Shown piece by piece: positions 54,303 through 63,962 of a DNA stretch of 64,000 nucleotides. This stretch comes from a candidate division Zixibacteria bacterium HGW-Zixibacteria-1 (GTDB lineage: Bacteria; Zixibacteria; MSB-5A5; GN15; PGXB01), in contig PGXB01000006.1 in assembly GCA_002838945.1 (NCBI GenBank), forward strand, positions 1 to 64,000. The letters are read 5' to 3'. Below the pieces are notes generated by a model that saw only the letters and a program-made list of their open reading frames with translations, made no database searches and was not told the DNA's origin. Every line of letters begins with the position of its first letter. Within the stretch, counting starts at the first letter, position 1. The translations under genes were made by a program, and so were the position numbers.

Positions 54303-57300
54303 ATGCATTGTCGCTATTGTCCGCCGCCAGGCACCCTTAGAACCGAAAAGAGAAGACGATTGTGGCTTTCAATCATGCTGCTTCTTTTCGGATTTTTTAT
54401 TGGTGCACAGCTTAATGCAGCAACTGTCTTCACCGATAAGACAGACTATCCCCCGGATGACACGGTACTGATAACAGGAACCGACTTCTGGGCCAATGAG
54501 ACTGTCACCGTGCAGGTGACGCATTATGATGGAAATACCCCTGCAACGCCCGATTATGATCCCTGGAATACAGTGGCCAACAGCTACGGTATTTTCGATA
54601 CATACTGGGTGGTCCCCGAGGATGCATTGTCGGAGACTCTGCTGGTAACAGCCCAGGGTCAAACATCGGGGCTTATTGCAACCACAATATTTGCCGATGC
54701 CAATACCATTCTGGTTCCCTTGACAAATATGGAAGATCCGTTCTGTCCGGGTGATTCGTTCGAATATTGTGTGGCACTTTATCAGCGCTGTCCACGCAAT
54801 GTCTATGAGCCGCTTCCTAACCGGCCGATTTTGTTTTTCATAAACGACGGCACCTGCGGCGTTGATGTTTCCCAGGAAGCCGATGATACTGTCTGGACCG
54901 ACGAAAACGGCGTTGCATGTTTTAACACCGTTTTGCCGGATAATGAAGACCCCTATACAATTCGAGTTAAATTCCGCGGCGAAGACAAGCCGTACAGCTA
55001 TGAGCCTCCCAACAGCGCCTGCGATCCCACAGAGAGGGTAGCGTTATCAACTGCAAATGTTTGCGAGGACGTAGTGCTGGATTATTCTTCTCCGGCCTGC
55101 GGCGGAATTCCTCCGGTGGCGACCTGCCCCGGCGATACATCGGTTTTTCTCTGCAGTTTGGGTTCTGTGTGTATTCCCGGTTTTGGCGCGGCCGATCCGG
55201 ATGGCGACCTGGAATCGATCGTGGTTTCGCTCGGGACTCTCAGCAGCGGGACAGTATGTTTCACTCCGACCGGAGCGGGTTCTTATACGATAACATTGAT
55301 TGCGACCGATTCAACAGGGTTGGCGGACACCTGTGAAACAGTCGTAACAGTGGCGCTTAACAATGCTCCGGTATGCAGTTTACCCTCAGGCGGTAGTTAT
55401 TTCATTTGCGGCGACACAACTTTCAGTTTCCCGGTTTCGGCGACCGATGTCGATGGTAATCTGGTCGGTTGTACCAAGACTTCCGGTCCGGGAACCCTGT
55501 CAGGCGGTAATTGGACCTTCACAACCACCGGTCCGGGCGTTTACAGCGCCGGTCTTACGTGCACCGATGCCTGCGGCGCGGCGTGCTCCGGGACGGTCAA
55601 TATTACGGTTACTTATAATAATGCGCCGGTGTGCAATCTGCCCGCGGACGGCAGTTATTTTGTATGCGGCGATACAACTTTCAGTTTCCCGGTTTCGGCG
55701 ACCGATGTTAATGGTAATCTGGTCGGTTGCACCAAGACCACCGGCCCGGGAACCCTTTCGGGCGGTAACTGGACCTTCACGACCACCGGTCCGGGCGTTT
55801 ACAGCGCCGGTTTTATCTGCACCGATGCCTGCGGCGCGGCATGTTCCGGGACGGTCAATATTACGGTTAATTACAACAGCGCACCGGTTATCACCTGCCC
55901 GGCGAATATCTCTGTCGAGTGTAATGCCTCGACCGATCCTTCGAATACCGGCTCTCCCACTGTCACCGATGACAACGACCCGACTCCGGTCGTTGCTTAT
56001 TCCGACAGCGAGACGGCGGGAAGCTGCCCCCAGGAAAAGACCATAACACGAACCTGGACCGCAACAGATAATTGTGGGGCGGTCTCTCAGTGCCAGCAGA
56101 TCATTACGGTGGAAGATAACACGGCTCCGGTTATTACCTGTCCGGCCAATATAACAATTGAATGTAATGAATCCACAGATCCGACCAGTACCGGTTCAGC
56201 CACAGCGGTTGATAATTGTGATCCGGCTCCGGTCGTGGCATTTTCGGATGTGGCCAATAACGGCACGATTACACGCACCTGGACGGCAACCGATGCCTGC
56301 GGCAACAGTTCGCAGTGTACACAAACAATTACAATTGATGATACTACACAGCCTGTTATCACTTGTCCGGCTAATGTTACCATTGCCTGCGATGCTTCAA
56401 CTGATCCGTCCAATACCGGTTCGGCAACCGCCACCGATAATTGCGATGCCAATTCAGTAATCACCTATACCGACAGCGAGACGGCGGGAAGCTGCCCGCA
56501 GGAGAAGACGATTACAAGGACCTGGAAGGCGACCGATGATGCCGGTAATTTTGCGACTTGCCAACAGGTCATTACGGTGGAAGATAATATTGCTCCGGTC
56601 ATTACCTGTCCGGCGACTGCGACTGTCGAATGCGATGGGTCCATTGATCCTTCAGTGACCGGTTTAGCTACTGCGGTCGATAATTGTGATGCCTCACCGC
56701 AAATAACATATTCGGATAATAATTTTGGGGATACAATAACGCGGACATGGATCGCGACCGATGCCTGTGGCAACAGCTCTTCATGCCAGCAGTTGATAAT
56801 TTTTGAAGATACGACATCTCCTGTGCTGGTTTCGTGTCCTCCGGATCTGACCATCCAGTGCGACCAATCTCTGGCGCCGTCCATAACCGGTATGGCCACG
56901 GCTAGCGATAATTGTGATCCCAGCCCGGTAGTCACTTTTACCGACAGTGAAACTCCGGGTGGCTGCCCGCAGGAAAAAACCATTACAAGAACATGGATTG
57001 CGACCGATGCCGACGGCAATTCGGCGACAATATGTCAGCAGACAATAACCGTTATCGATACCACGCCTCCGGCGATTACATGTCCGGCCAATGTCGAGGT
57101 CGAATGCGGCCAGCCGACTGATCCGTCGAGTACCGGATATGCCACGGCGATCGATAATTGCGATCCTTCGCCGATAATAACCTATTCCGATACCAGAAAT
57201 AATGGTGTCACTACCAGACTCTGGACGGCGACCGATGCCTGCGGCAACAGCGCCCAGTGCACTCAGACGATCACTGTTGACGATACGACCCCGCCGGTCA

Positions 57301-60300
57301 TAACCTGTCCGGCCAATGTTACCATTGCCTGTGATGCTTCGACCGTTCCACCCAATACCGGTTCAGCGACAGCCACCGATAATTGCGATACCAGTCCGTC
57401 GATTACCTATACCGATAGCGAGACTGCCGGAAGCTGCCCGCAGGAGAAGACAATAACGCGGACGTGGACCGCCACCGATGCCGGCGGCAGTGGATCGAGT
57501 TGTCAACAGGTCATCACGGTCGTGGATGATACCGCACCGGTGATCACCTGTCCCGCCGATGTTACTATTGAATGCGATGAATCGATTGAACCGTCCAACA
57601 CAGGTATGGCTACGGCGGTCGATAATTGTGATTCGGCGCCGGCGTTGACATATTCCGATGTCGACAACGGCGGAAATATCGTTCGCACCTGGACGGCCAC
57701 GGATGCCTGCGGCAATAGTTCTTCATGCCAGCAGCTGATTAATTTCGAAGATACGACGCCTCCTGTGCTGGTTTCCTGTCCTCCCGATATGACAATACAG
57801 TGCGATCAATCTTCGGCCCCATCCTCCACCGGACAGGCCACCTCAGAAGATAATTGCGATCCTAATCCTGTGGTTACTTATTCCGACAGTGAAACTCCGG
57901 GCGACTGCCCACAGGAGAAGACTATTTCAAGAACATGGATTGCGACCGATGCCGACGGTAATTCGGCGACAATTTGCCAGCAAACAATTACCATTGTCGA
58001 TACCACGCCGCCGGCAATTACATGCCCGGCCAGTGTCGAGGTTGAATGCGGCCAGCCGAACGATCCGGATCACACCGGTTATGCGACGGCAGTCGATAAT
58101 TGCGATCCTTCTCCGATAATAACTTTCTCCGATACCAGAAATAACGGTGTCACCACCAGACTCTGGACCGCGACCGATGCCTGTGGCAACAGCGCCCAGT
58201 GCACGCAAACTATCACGGTTGACGATGGTACGCCACCGGTTATAACCTGCCCTGCGAGCATCACAGTCGAATGTGGGACTTCGACTGATCCGGCCAATAC
58301 CGGTTCGGCGACGGCCACTGATAATTGTGATCAGAATCCGGCTATTACAAAGACCGATTCAGAATCGGCCGGAAGTTGTCCTCAGGAGAAAGTCATAACG
58401 CGTACGTGGAAAGCAACCGACGGCAGCGGCAATTTCGCTGAATGTCAGCAAACCATCACCGTTGTGGATACGACACCGCCTGTAATTACTTGTCCGGGCG
58501 CTTATGTCGTGGGGTGCAGCGGATCGACCGATCCCGGCGTTACCGGGAATCCGACAATCAGTGATAATTGCGACCCAAGTCCGATAGTCAGCTATACCGA
58601 TTCGCTATCCGGGACCACAATCATAAGGAAGTGGACGGCGGCGGATCATTGCGATAATGCCGCCTTCTGTCTGCAGACAATAACCCAGGCTCAAAACTCG
58701 CCGCCCGTTGCGACCTGCCCGGGTAATACGACAATGTTCCTCTGTGCCCTGACCGATACGGCCCTGGCCGGCTTTACATACAGCGATCCCGATGATAATA
58801 TCGCAACGATCGATCTTGCCGGCGGAACGCTTGACGGCAATATCGCCCGCTTTACTCCGGTCGAGGGCGTCAATATTCTGACCCTGATTGTTCAGGACGA
58901 ATGCGGTGAAGTTGATTCCTGCACAACCGAGGTGCTGGTTACTTTGAATAATCCGCCTTATGCAGGGGTAGATTTCGACACAACGGTATTTAAATGCACC
59001 CGCGAGGAAATCTGTCTGACTGGTTTTGGCTGCACTGATTCGGATGACAATCTGGCCAGTTGCTATGCTGTCGGCGGCGTGCTCTCCGGCGGTGTGATTT
59101 GCTTTACACCCAACAACGGTGTAAATGTCATAAAGCTGATTGCGGTCGACGAATGCGGTGCGGCGGATACGGCTCTAATCACGGTCAATGCGATTTTGAA
59201 TAATGCGCCGTTTGTTACCTGTCCCGGTTTCCAAACTGAAAATGTCTTTGAGCTTCCGGCCGAAATCTGTGTCACCGGTTTCGGTTGCAGTGATCCTGAC
59301 GGCAATCTGACCAACTGCTCGGTTACCGTGACGGATGGCGACGGGAGCATTTCCGGCACGTTTGACGGCAATTCGGTTTGTTTCACGGCTGATGCCATGG
59401 GCATGTATACTATTATGTTGACAGCAACTGATCAATGCGGCGCCACCAGTTCCTGCTTTACGGAGGTCTTTGTTAAGAAGGTCTCCAGCTGCCCGATTGT
59501 CAGAATCGAAAAGACCCACAATACTTTCCAGGGTTATTTCGAGAATGTTTCGATTACGATAGAAAACAGCACCTATGACTTCGAGGGGTTTGACTTCCTG
59601 ATTGCCTATGACGCCTCGGCTCTCAGTGCGGTGTCGGTTACGGCAGGCGCATGGATTGAAGATTGTGAGTGGGAGTATTTCACCTACCGATTCGGGGTAA
59701 ACGGAAATTGCGGAAGCGCCTGTCCCTCGGGATTACTGAGGATCGTGGCAATTGCGGAAATGAATAACGGCGCTCATAGTCCACTCTGTTACGGGCCGCC
59801 CGATGGGGCCGAGTATGAGCTGGCCGTCATGCGATTCCTTGTCACGAACGACAGAACCTTCGAATGCCAGTATGTGCCCATATCGTTCTTCTGGAATGAT
59901 TGCGGTGATAATGCCATTTCCGGTATGAATGGAGAGATTTTATACGTAAACAACATTGTTTACGATTTCCTCGGAAATGTAATCTGGGATGAGGAAGATG
60001 ATGTAAATTATCCCGAAGGCAACAGAATTCCTTATATCGGAGCGCCTGATTTATGTCTTAATCCTGATCCGCTCAAGCCGAGCGCCGTTCGCTGTATCGA
60101 ATTCGTGTTCGGCGGGGTGGATATCATCTGCGCCGACAGTATCGATGCACCGGGCGACCTTAACCTGAATGGGGTTGCGAATGAGATTGCCGATGCCGTT
60201 GTTTTTACGAATTACTTTGTCTATGGCACAAAGGCATTTAATGTCAACGTCGAAGGGCAGAGAGCGGCTTCGGATGTCAATGGCGACGGTGTCATCCTGA

Positions 60301-60914
60301 CCGTATCCGATCTTGTATATTTAATCCGCATTATCTGCGGGGACGCTTTGCCGCTTCCTAAGGTTGCCCCTCATGTCAAGGCCGAATTCAGCATTCAGAA
60401 TGGTGTGGTTTCCGTTGAAAAGCCGCTGGGCGCCGCCCATATCGTTATCAAGGGCAATGCCAAAGTGGTTCTTGGCAAAGACGTTTCGCATATGGAAATG
60501 GCCTATAATTTCGACGGCGTCAACACCAACGTCCTGATTTACAGTTTCACTCAGGATTATTCGTTCAGCGGCGAAATCCTGGTTACCGACGGTGAAGTCG
60601 TCTCGATTGACGCGGCCGATTATGACGGCATTGCCTGTCAGGCGAAATTCCTGCCGGCTACATTCAGTCTGACCGGTTATCCCAATCCGTTTAATCCGGT
60701 CACCAATATTGAAATGAATATGCCGGTTGCAGCCGACTGGACAATCGATATTTATAATGTTGCCGGACGCAAGATCGCGGAATTCAGCGGCCACAATGAA
60801 GCCGGTACGGTAAAGATTCAGTGGGATGCCTCCGATCAGGCTTCGGGGATATACTTCTTCAAAGCCGAAGCCGGCCAATACTCGGCATCCAGAAAAATGC
60901 TTCTTTTGAAATAG
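54303..60914 (+). CDS. Giant secreted repeat protein (HYR-like repeats, cohesin-like domain, dockerin, FlgD-like sorting domain)
   Basis: 2203 residues; AAAGGG seven bases before the ATG. A long signal peptide (core LWLSIMLLLFGFFIGAQ) ends near residue 40. Order: N-terminal beta domains (40-350); two near-identical 86-residue units (353-524); twelve HYR-like repeats of about 78 residues (528-1460, pattern PVITCPANVTIECDASTDP then TATDNCD and TRTWTATDACGNSSQC); three further Cys-bearing Ig-like units (1460-1735); a cohesin-like domain (about 1740-1860); a dockerin (APGDLNLNGVANEIADAV, ASDVNGDGVILTVSDL); and a final FlgD-like domain (SLTGYPNPFNPVTNIEM, SGIYFFKAEAGQYSASRKML). The paired Cys in each repeat suggest disulfides. 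Probably a cell-surface fibre or adhesin. Confidence 0.9.
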   Translation: MHCRYCPPPGTLRTEKRRRLWLSIMLLLFGFFIGAQLNAATVFTDKTDYPPDDTVLITGTDFWANETVTVQVTHYDGNTPATPDYDPWNTVANSYGIFDTYWVVPEDALSETLLVTAQGQTSGLIATTIFADANTILVPLTNMEDPFCPGDSFEYCVALYQRCPRNVYEPLPNRPILFFINDGTCGVDVSQEADDTVWTDENGVACFNTVLPDNEDPYTIRVKFRGEDKPYSYEPPNSACDPTERVALSTANVCEDVVLDYSSPACGGIPPVATCPGDTSVFLCSLGSVCIPGFGAADPDGDLESIVVSLGTLSSGTVCFTPTGAGSYTITLIATDSTGLADTCETVVTVALNNAPVCSLPSGGSYFICGDTTFSFPVSATDVDGNLVGCTKTSGPGTLSGGNWTFTTTGPGVYSAGLTCTDACGAACSGTVNITVTYNNAPVCNLPADGSYFVCGDTTFSFPVSATDVNGNLVGCTKTTGPGTLSGGNWTFTTTGPGVYSAGFICTDACGAACSGTVNITVNYNSAPVITCPANISVECNASTDPSNTGSPTVTDDNDPTPVVAYSDSETAGSCPQEKTITRTWTATDNCGAVSQCQQIITVEDNTAPVITCPANITIECNESTDPTSTGSATAVDNCDPAPVVAFSDVANNGTITRTWTATDACGNSSQCTQTITIDDTTQPVITCPANVTIACDASTDPSNTGSATATDNCDANSVITYTDSETAGSCPQEKTITRTWKATDDAGNFATCQQVITVEDNIAPVITCPATATVECDGSIDPSVTGLATAVDNCDASPQITYSDNNFGDTITRTWIATDACGNSSSCQQLIIFEDTTSPVLVSCPPDLTIQCDQSLAPSITGMATASDNCDPSPVVTFTDSETPGGCPQEKTITRTWIATDADGNSATICQQTITVIDTTPPAITCPANVEVECGQPTDPSSTGYATAIDNCDPSPIITYSDTRNNGVTTRLWTATDACGNSAQCTQTITVDDTTPPVITCPANVTIACDASTVPPNTGSATATDNCDTSPSITYTDSETAGSCPQEKTITRTWTATDAGGSGSSCQQVITVVDDTAPVITCPADVTIECDESIEPSNTGMATAVDNCDSAPALTYSDVDNGGNIVRTWTATDACGNSSSCQQLINFEDTTPPVLVSCPPDMTIQCDQSSAPSSTGQATSEDNCDPNPVVTYSDSETPGDCPQEKTISRTWIATDADGNSATICQQTITIVDTTPPAITCPASVEVECGQPNDPDHTGYATAVDNCDPSPIITFSDTRNNGVTTRLWTATDACGNSAQCTQTITVDDGTPPVITCPASITVECGTSTDPANTGSATATDNCDQNPAITKTDSESAGSCPQEKVITRTWKATDGSGNFAECQQTITVVDTTPPVITCPGAYVVGCSGSTDPGVTGNPTISDNCDPSPIVSYTDSLSGTTIIRKWTAADHCDNAAFCLQTITQAQNSPPVATCPGNTTMFLCALTDTALAGFTYSDPDDNIATIDLAGGTLDGNIARFTPVEGVNILTLIVQDECGEVDSCTTEVLVTLNNPPYAGVDFDTTVFKCTREEICLTGFGCTDSDDNLASCYAVGGVLSGGVICFTPNNGVNVIKLIAVDECGAADTALITVNAILNNAPFVTCPGFQTENVFELPAEICVTGFGCSDPDGNLTNCSVTVTDGDGSISGTFDGNSVCFTADAMGMYTIMLTATDQCGATSSCFTEVFVKKVSSCPIVRIEKTHNTFQGYFENVSITIENSTYDFEGFDFLIAYDASALSAVSVTAGAWIEDCEWEYFTYRFGVNGNCGSACPSGLLRIVAIAEMNNGAHSPLCYGPPDGAEYELAVMRFLVTNDRTFECQYVPISFFWNDCGDNAISGMNGEILYVNNIVYDFLGNVIWDEEDDVNYPEGNRIPYIGAPDLCLNPDPLKPSAVRCIEFVFGGVDIICADSIDAPGDLNLNGVANEIADAVVFTNYFVYGTKAFNVNVEGQRAASDVNGDGVILTVSDLVYLIRIICGDALPLPKVAPHVKAEFSIQNGVVSVEKPLGAAHIVIKGNAKVVLGKDVSHMEMAYNFDGVNTNVLIYSFTQDYSFSGEILVTDGEVVSIDAADYDGIACQAKFLPATFSLTGYPNPFNPVTNIEMNMPVAADWTIDIYNVAGRKIAEFSGHNEAGTVKIQWDASDQASGIYFFKAEAGQYSASRKMLLLK
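55359..55874 (+). repeat. 258-bp tandem duplication inside the giant gene
   Basis: Unit 1 is 55359-55616 and unit 2 is 55617-55874. The encoded 86-residue units differ at nine positions by my count, and long runs of DNA are identical, so the duplication looks recent or is kept alike by conversion. Confidence 0.9.
56352..58235 (+). repeat. 942-bp higher-order repeat of four HYR-like units
   Basis: Units 3-6 (56352-57293) and 7-10 (57294-58235) match one to one in order. The marker starts are VTIACDAST, then VECD or IECDES, then SCPPD(L/M)TIQCDQS, then VEVECGQP. Unit 11 begins the same cycle again at 58236. Both blocks are exactly 942 bp (314 residues). Synonymous changes are common, so the copies are older than the 258-bp pair. 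Confidence 0.85.
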
Positions 60915-60942
60915 GGATTTGATAAAAGAGAGGCAAGCTAAA

Positions 60943-60970
60943 ATGGCCCCCGATTGGGGGCCATATTTTT
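60943..60970 (+). terminator. Rho-independent terminator after the giant gene
   Basis: ATGGCCCCC and GGGGGCCAT form a perfect nine-bp stem around GATT, followed by ATTTTTT. Confidence 0.9.
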
Positions 60971-61055
60971 TGTGTCATTTATGTTTCAGAGAGTTTGTAA
61001 TCAATAAATATCATTACCGTATGGAAATATTCGGGGATCGGGACGTTAACAGTAC

Positions 61056-62813
61056 CTACATTTTCAACTGGTGCTTGGCAAGTTCGCGATAGAGGGGAGA
61101 GCTTACCATCAGCTCTTCATGCCGGCCTTCGTCGATAATTTTGCCTTTGTCGAGTGTTATGATTCTGTCGGCATGTTGAATGGTGGAGAGACGGTGCGCA
61201 ATGATGATGGCGGTCTTATCCGCGAGGATCTCTTTTAATGCTTCCTGAATAAGATGTTCGGATCTTGAATCAAGCGCCGAGGTTGCCTCATCAAGAAAGA
61301 TAATCGGCGGATTTTTTAATATCGCCCGGGCCAGGCAGATTCTCTGTTTCTCGCCTCCGGATATGGTGACGCCGCGCTCGCCGACTTCGGTCTGATATTG
61401 CTCGGGAAGAGATGAAATAAAATCATGAATGTTCGCAATTTTGGCAGCTTCGATAACTTTATCCAGACTCGCCTCGGGAAAAGAATAAGCAATATTATTA
61501 TAGATGCTTGTCTTAAACAATAATGGGTCCTGATCGACCAGACCGATATTGCCGCGAAGGGACTTAAGAGAAATATTCCGAATATCGATTCCGTCAATCG
61601 TTATATTGCCTGATTGGAACTCGAAAAAGCGCATCAGAATATTTACCAGGGTTGTTTTGCCCGAACCCGACGGTCCCACTATGGCGACTTTTTCTCCGGG
61701 GCGGATATCGAGCCGGAGCGCTTCAAAAACAGGGCTGCCGGTATTATAGGCGAATGATAAGTTGTCAATTTTAATATGACCTTTGGCCTTTTCCAGAATA
61801 ACGGGTTCCGGGGGATCGGTAACTGCCGGAGAAATATCCATGTATTCAAAAAAACGGTTGACGGAAGCCATGGTCGATTGCACCTGGACATGGATCGAGG
61901 CGATATTTTGTATCGGAGAGTACAGATAGGAGAGAAGCATATAAAAAGCAATCAGAGCGCCCAGTTTCATCGAGCCGCCGGCAATCAGATAAGTTCCCCA
62001 GGAGAGAACCACAATGGGCCCGGTCATATTGACAAAATTGACAAGGTTGACGGTAAGAGAATTAGTCACACTGTGTTTTATATAAAGCTTTGTCATCTTC
62101 TCAAGAACTGTGTCGACTTTCTTTTTTTCCGCCAGCTCCTGGCTGAATGCTTTCACCGTCTTAATAGAGAGAAATGATTCCTGCAGCTTAGCTGAGAACG
62201 AAGCAACGGTCTCCTGTAGATTTTTCGCTATTAAGTGTATTTTGGATCCGAATTTCAGGGCCAGCAGGAAAGTAAGGGGAACCGGTATAATGGCTATTAA
62301 GGTCAGAATCCAGTCGGTCATAAAAAGGTAAATCGAAATCGCCGCGAGCATCATGATATTGGTCAGGAACACCAGAAGGATAGAGGTGAGCAGACTCTGT
62401 ATGTACTGAACATCGGACAGTACTCGAGACATCATTTCGCCGACCTGATGACTCTGATGGAAATCAAGGGTGAGCATTTCGAGGTGGCCAAAAAGTTGCG
62501 AGCGCATTCTGGCGATAATGTTGGCGCCGATGTATCCTACCAGGTAATCCCGGATATATGAAAAAATGACATTAAAGAGATAGATTCCCAAAAGCACCAA
62601 CCCGAAATAGATGACGGGCATAACATCTATTCCATTTTTGGCCTGGGCGGTTAATGAGGGTATTAAATCGTCGATAAGGTACTTGACGGCCAGCGGCATC
62701 GCCAAGACCAGGGCAGCAATCAACCCCATGATTATGAGAGTCAGGAGTTCAAGGTGCCAATGCGGCTTAAGATAACCCCACAGACGCACTATTGTCTGTT
62801 TTTCAATTTTCAT
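61056..62813 (-). CDS. ABC transporter, fused permease and ATPase (MsbA/exporter type)
   Basis: 585 residues. Six membrane segments cover residues about 18-310. The ATPase domain has Walker A (GPSGSGKTTL), Q-loop (LVDQDPLLF), signature (TISGGEKQRICLARAIL), Walker B with catalytic Glu (IIFLDEATSALD) and the switch His (IIAHRLSTIQHAD). It works as a homodimeric exporter for lipids, peptides or drugs; no N-terminal peptidase domain is present. It starts 19 bases after the radical SAM gene with no own Shine-Dalgarno, so it is probably coupled to that gene. This favours a modified peptide or lipid as cargo (inference). Confidence 0.93.
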   Translation of the reverse strand: MKIEKQTIVRLWGYLKPHWHLELLTLIIMGLIAALVLAMPLAVKYLIDDLIPSLTAQAKNGIDVMPVIYFGLVLLGIYLFNVIFSYIRDYLVGYIGANIIARMRSQLFGHLEMLTLDFHQSHQVGEMMSRVLSDVQYIQSLLTSILLVFLTNIMMLAAISIYLFMTDWILTLIAIIPVPLTFLLALKFGSKIHLIAKNLQETVASFSAKLQESFLSIKTVKAFSQELAEKKKVDTVLEKMTKLYIKHSVTNSLTVNLVNFVNMTGPIVVLSWGTYLIAGGSMKLGALIAFYMLLSYLYSPIQNIASIHVQVQSTMASVNRFFEYMDISPAVTDPPEPVILEKAKGHIKIDNLSFAYNTGSPVFEALRLDIRPGEKVAIVGPSGSGKTTLVNILMRFFEFQSGNITIDGIDIRNISLKSLRGNIGLVDQDPLLFKTSIYNNIAYSFPEASLDKVIEAAKIANIHDFISSLPEQYQTEVGERGVTISGGEKQRICLARAILKNPPIIFLDEATSALDSRSEHLIQEALKEILADKTAIIIAHRLSTIQHADRIITLDKGKIIDEGRHEELMVSSPLYRELAKHQLKM

Positions 62814-62832
62814 ATCGGGTGCGGCACATATA

Positions 62833-63954
62833 TTACGGCTGCCGGACTTTGTTCATTTCCTCTTCGGTTTCTCTGATATTTTCAAGCAATTGAGAGATGT
62901 TGGAAGGATCTTCACATTTAATACCCTGTTGCTTTTCAATTTGATATATGCAGAATGGATTATTAGCACGCTCCCCGCTGGCCGAAACCGAAGTGGTTGT
63001 GCAGCCGCCGCGGCAAAGCGGAAGATAGCGGCAATCATGGCAGAAACCGGTGGCGGTCTCTTTGGTAAACTTGCGATTGTAGGCGAACCCGTTAGGATTG
63101 TTCCATATTTCGGTAAATGAGGAGTTCCGAATATTACCTTCAACAAACTGCTCCTGCATCGACAGGCATCCCTTGACATTGCCGTTGGAGCAAATACCGG
63201 CCACCCTTGTTCCGGCATAACAACCCAAATATACATTATTCTTCCCAAGCAAATCATAGCCCATGCAGCCATAATAACCTATATTTTCACCGGCATTGAT
63301 TTGGACGCGATCGTCTTTCTTCAGGTCGATGATTTTGCGGATAAAACGGGGATAATTTTCAAGCGACATGACCAATTCTCGACGGTCTTTCATTCTGCCG
63401 GTGCTGGTGGTCATCTGTATCCGCCACTGTTTAGCCCCGATTTTGACTAATATGTCATGCATGGCGTCCAGTTCATCCAGATTAATATTCGAAATCTGAC
63501 TGACCACGCAATATGGGACACCCTCCTCAGTCATCATTTCCATGGCCCGAACAACCTTCGTCCAGCTGTCATCACGTTGCCTTATATAGTTATGCGTTTT
63601 CGCTGTCCCGTCGAAACTCACTCCGACATTGGTGAAACCGAGCTGCCTGAAATCATTGATAATATCTTTTGTAACGGCATAACCATTAGAGATAATATAT
63701 GACTTCACCCCTTTTTCCACAACATGGGCGGCCAGTTCCCGCCAATCAGGGCGCAGCAGCGGTTCTCCGCCGGACAGGGTAAGTTCCTCACAGCCAAGCG
63801 CCGCCAGCTCATCGATAAGTCCAAATGCTTCCTGTTTCGAGAGCTCATCGGGGCGGATTTTTCCGGCCGAGGTCCCGCAGTGGAGGCATCTCATGTTACA
63901 GGCAAAAGTTATTTCCCAGACAACAGCCTTGGGATAAAATCTGAATTCCGTCAT
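62833..63954 (-). CDS. Radical SAM enzyme with SPASM-type C-terminal domain
   Basis: 373 residues; AGGAG five bases before the ATG. The SAM-binding 4Fe-4S motif is C19-x3-C23-x2-C26 (CNMRCLHC), followed by the GGE motif (LTLSGGEPLLR). The C-terminus has the SPASM cysteine pattern (CYAGTRVAGICSNGNVKGC, FCHDCRYLPLCRGGCTTTS, FCIYQIEKQQG), which holds auxiliary Fe-S clusters. Enzymes of this type mature ribosomal peptides or act on protein side chains. The partner ABC exporter is directly downstream. No precursor peptide is visible; it may lie beyond the right edge. Confidence 0.92.
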   Translation of the reverse strand: MTEFRFYPKAVVWEITFACNMRCLHCGTSAGKIRPDELSKQEAFGLIDELAALGCEELTLSGGEPLLRPDWRELAAHVVEKGVKSYIISNGYAVTKDIINDFRQLGFTNVGVSFDGTAKTHNYIRQRDDSWTKVVRAMEMMTEEGVPYCVVSQISNINLDELDAMHDILVKIGAKQWRIQMTTSTGRMKDRRELVMSLENYPRFIRKIIDLKKDDRVQINAGENIGYYGCMGYDLLGKNNVYLGCYAGTRVAGICSNGNVKGCLSMQEQFVEGNIRNSSFTEIWNNPNGFAYNRKFTKETATGFCHDCRYLPLCRGGCTTTSVSASGERANNPFCIYQIEKQQGIKCEDPSNISQLLENIRETEEEMNKVRQP

Positions 63955-63962
63955 ATCTACTC

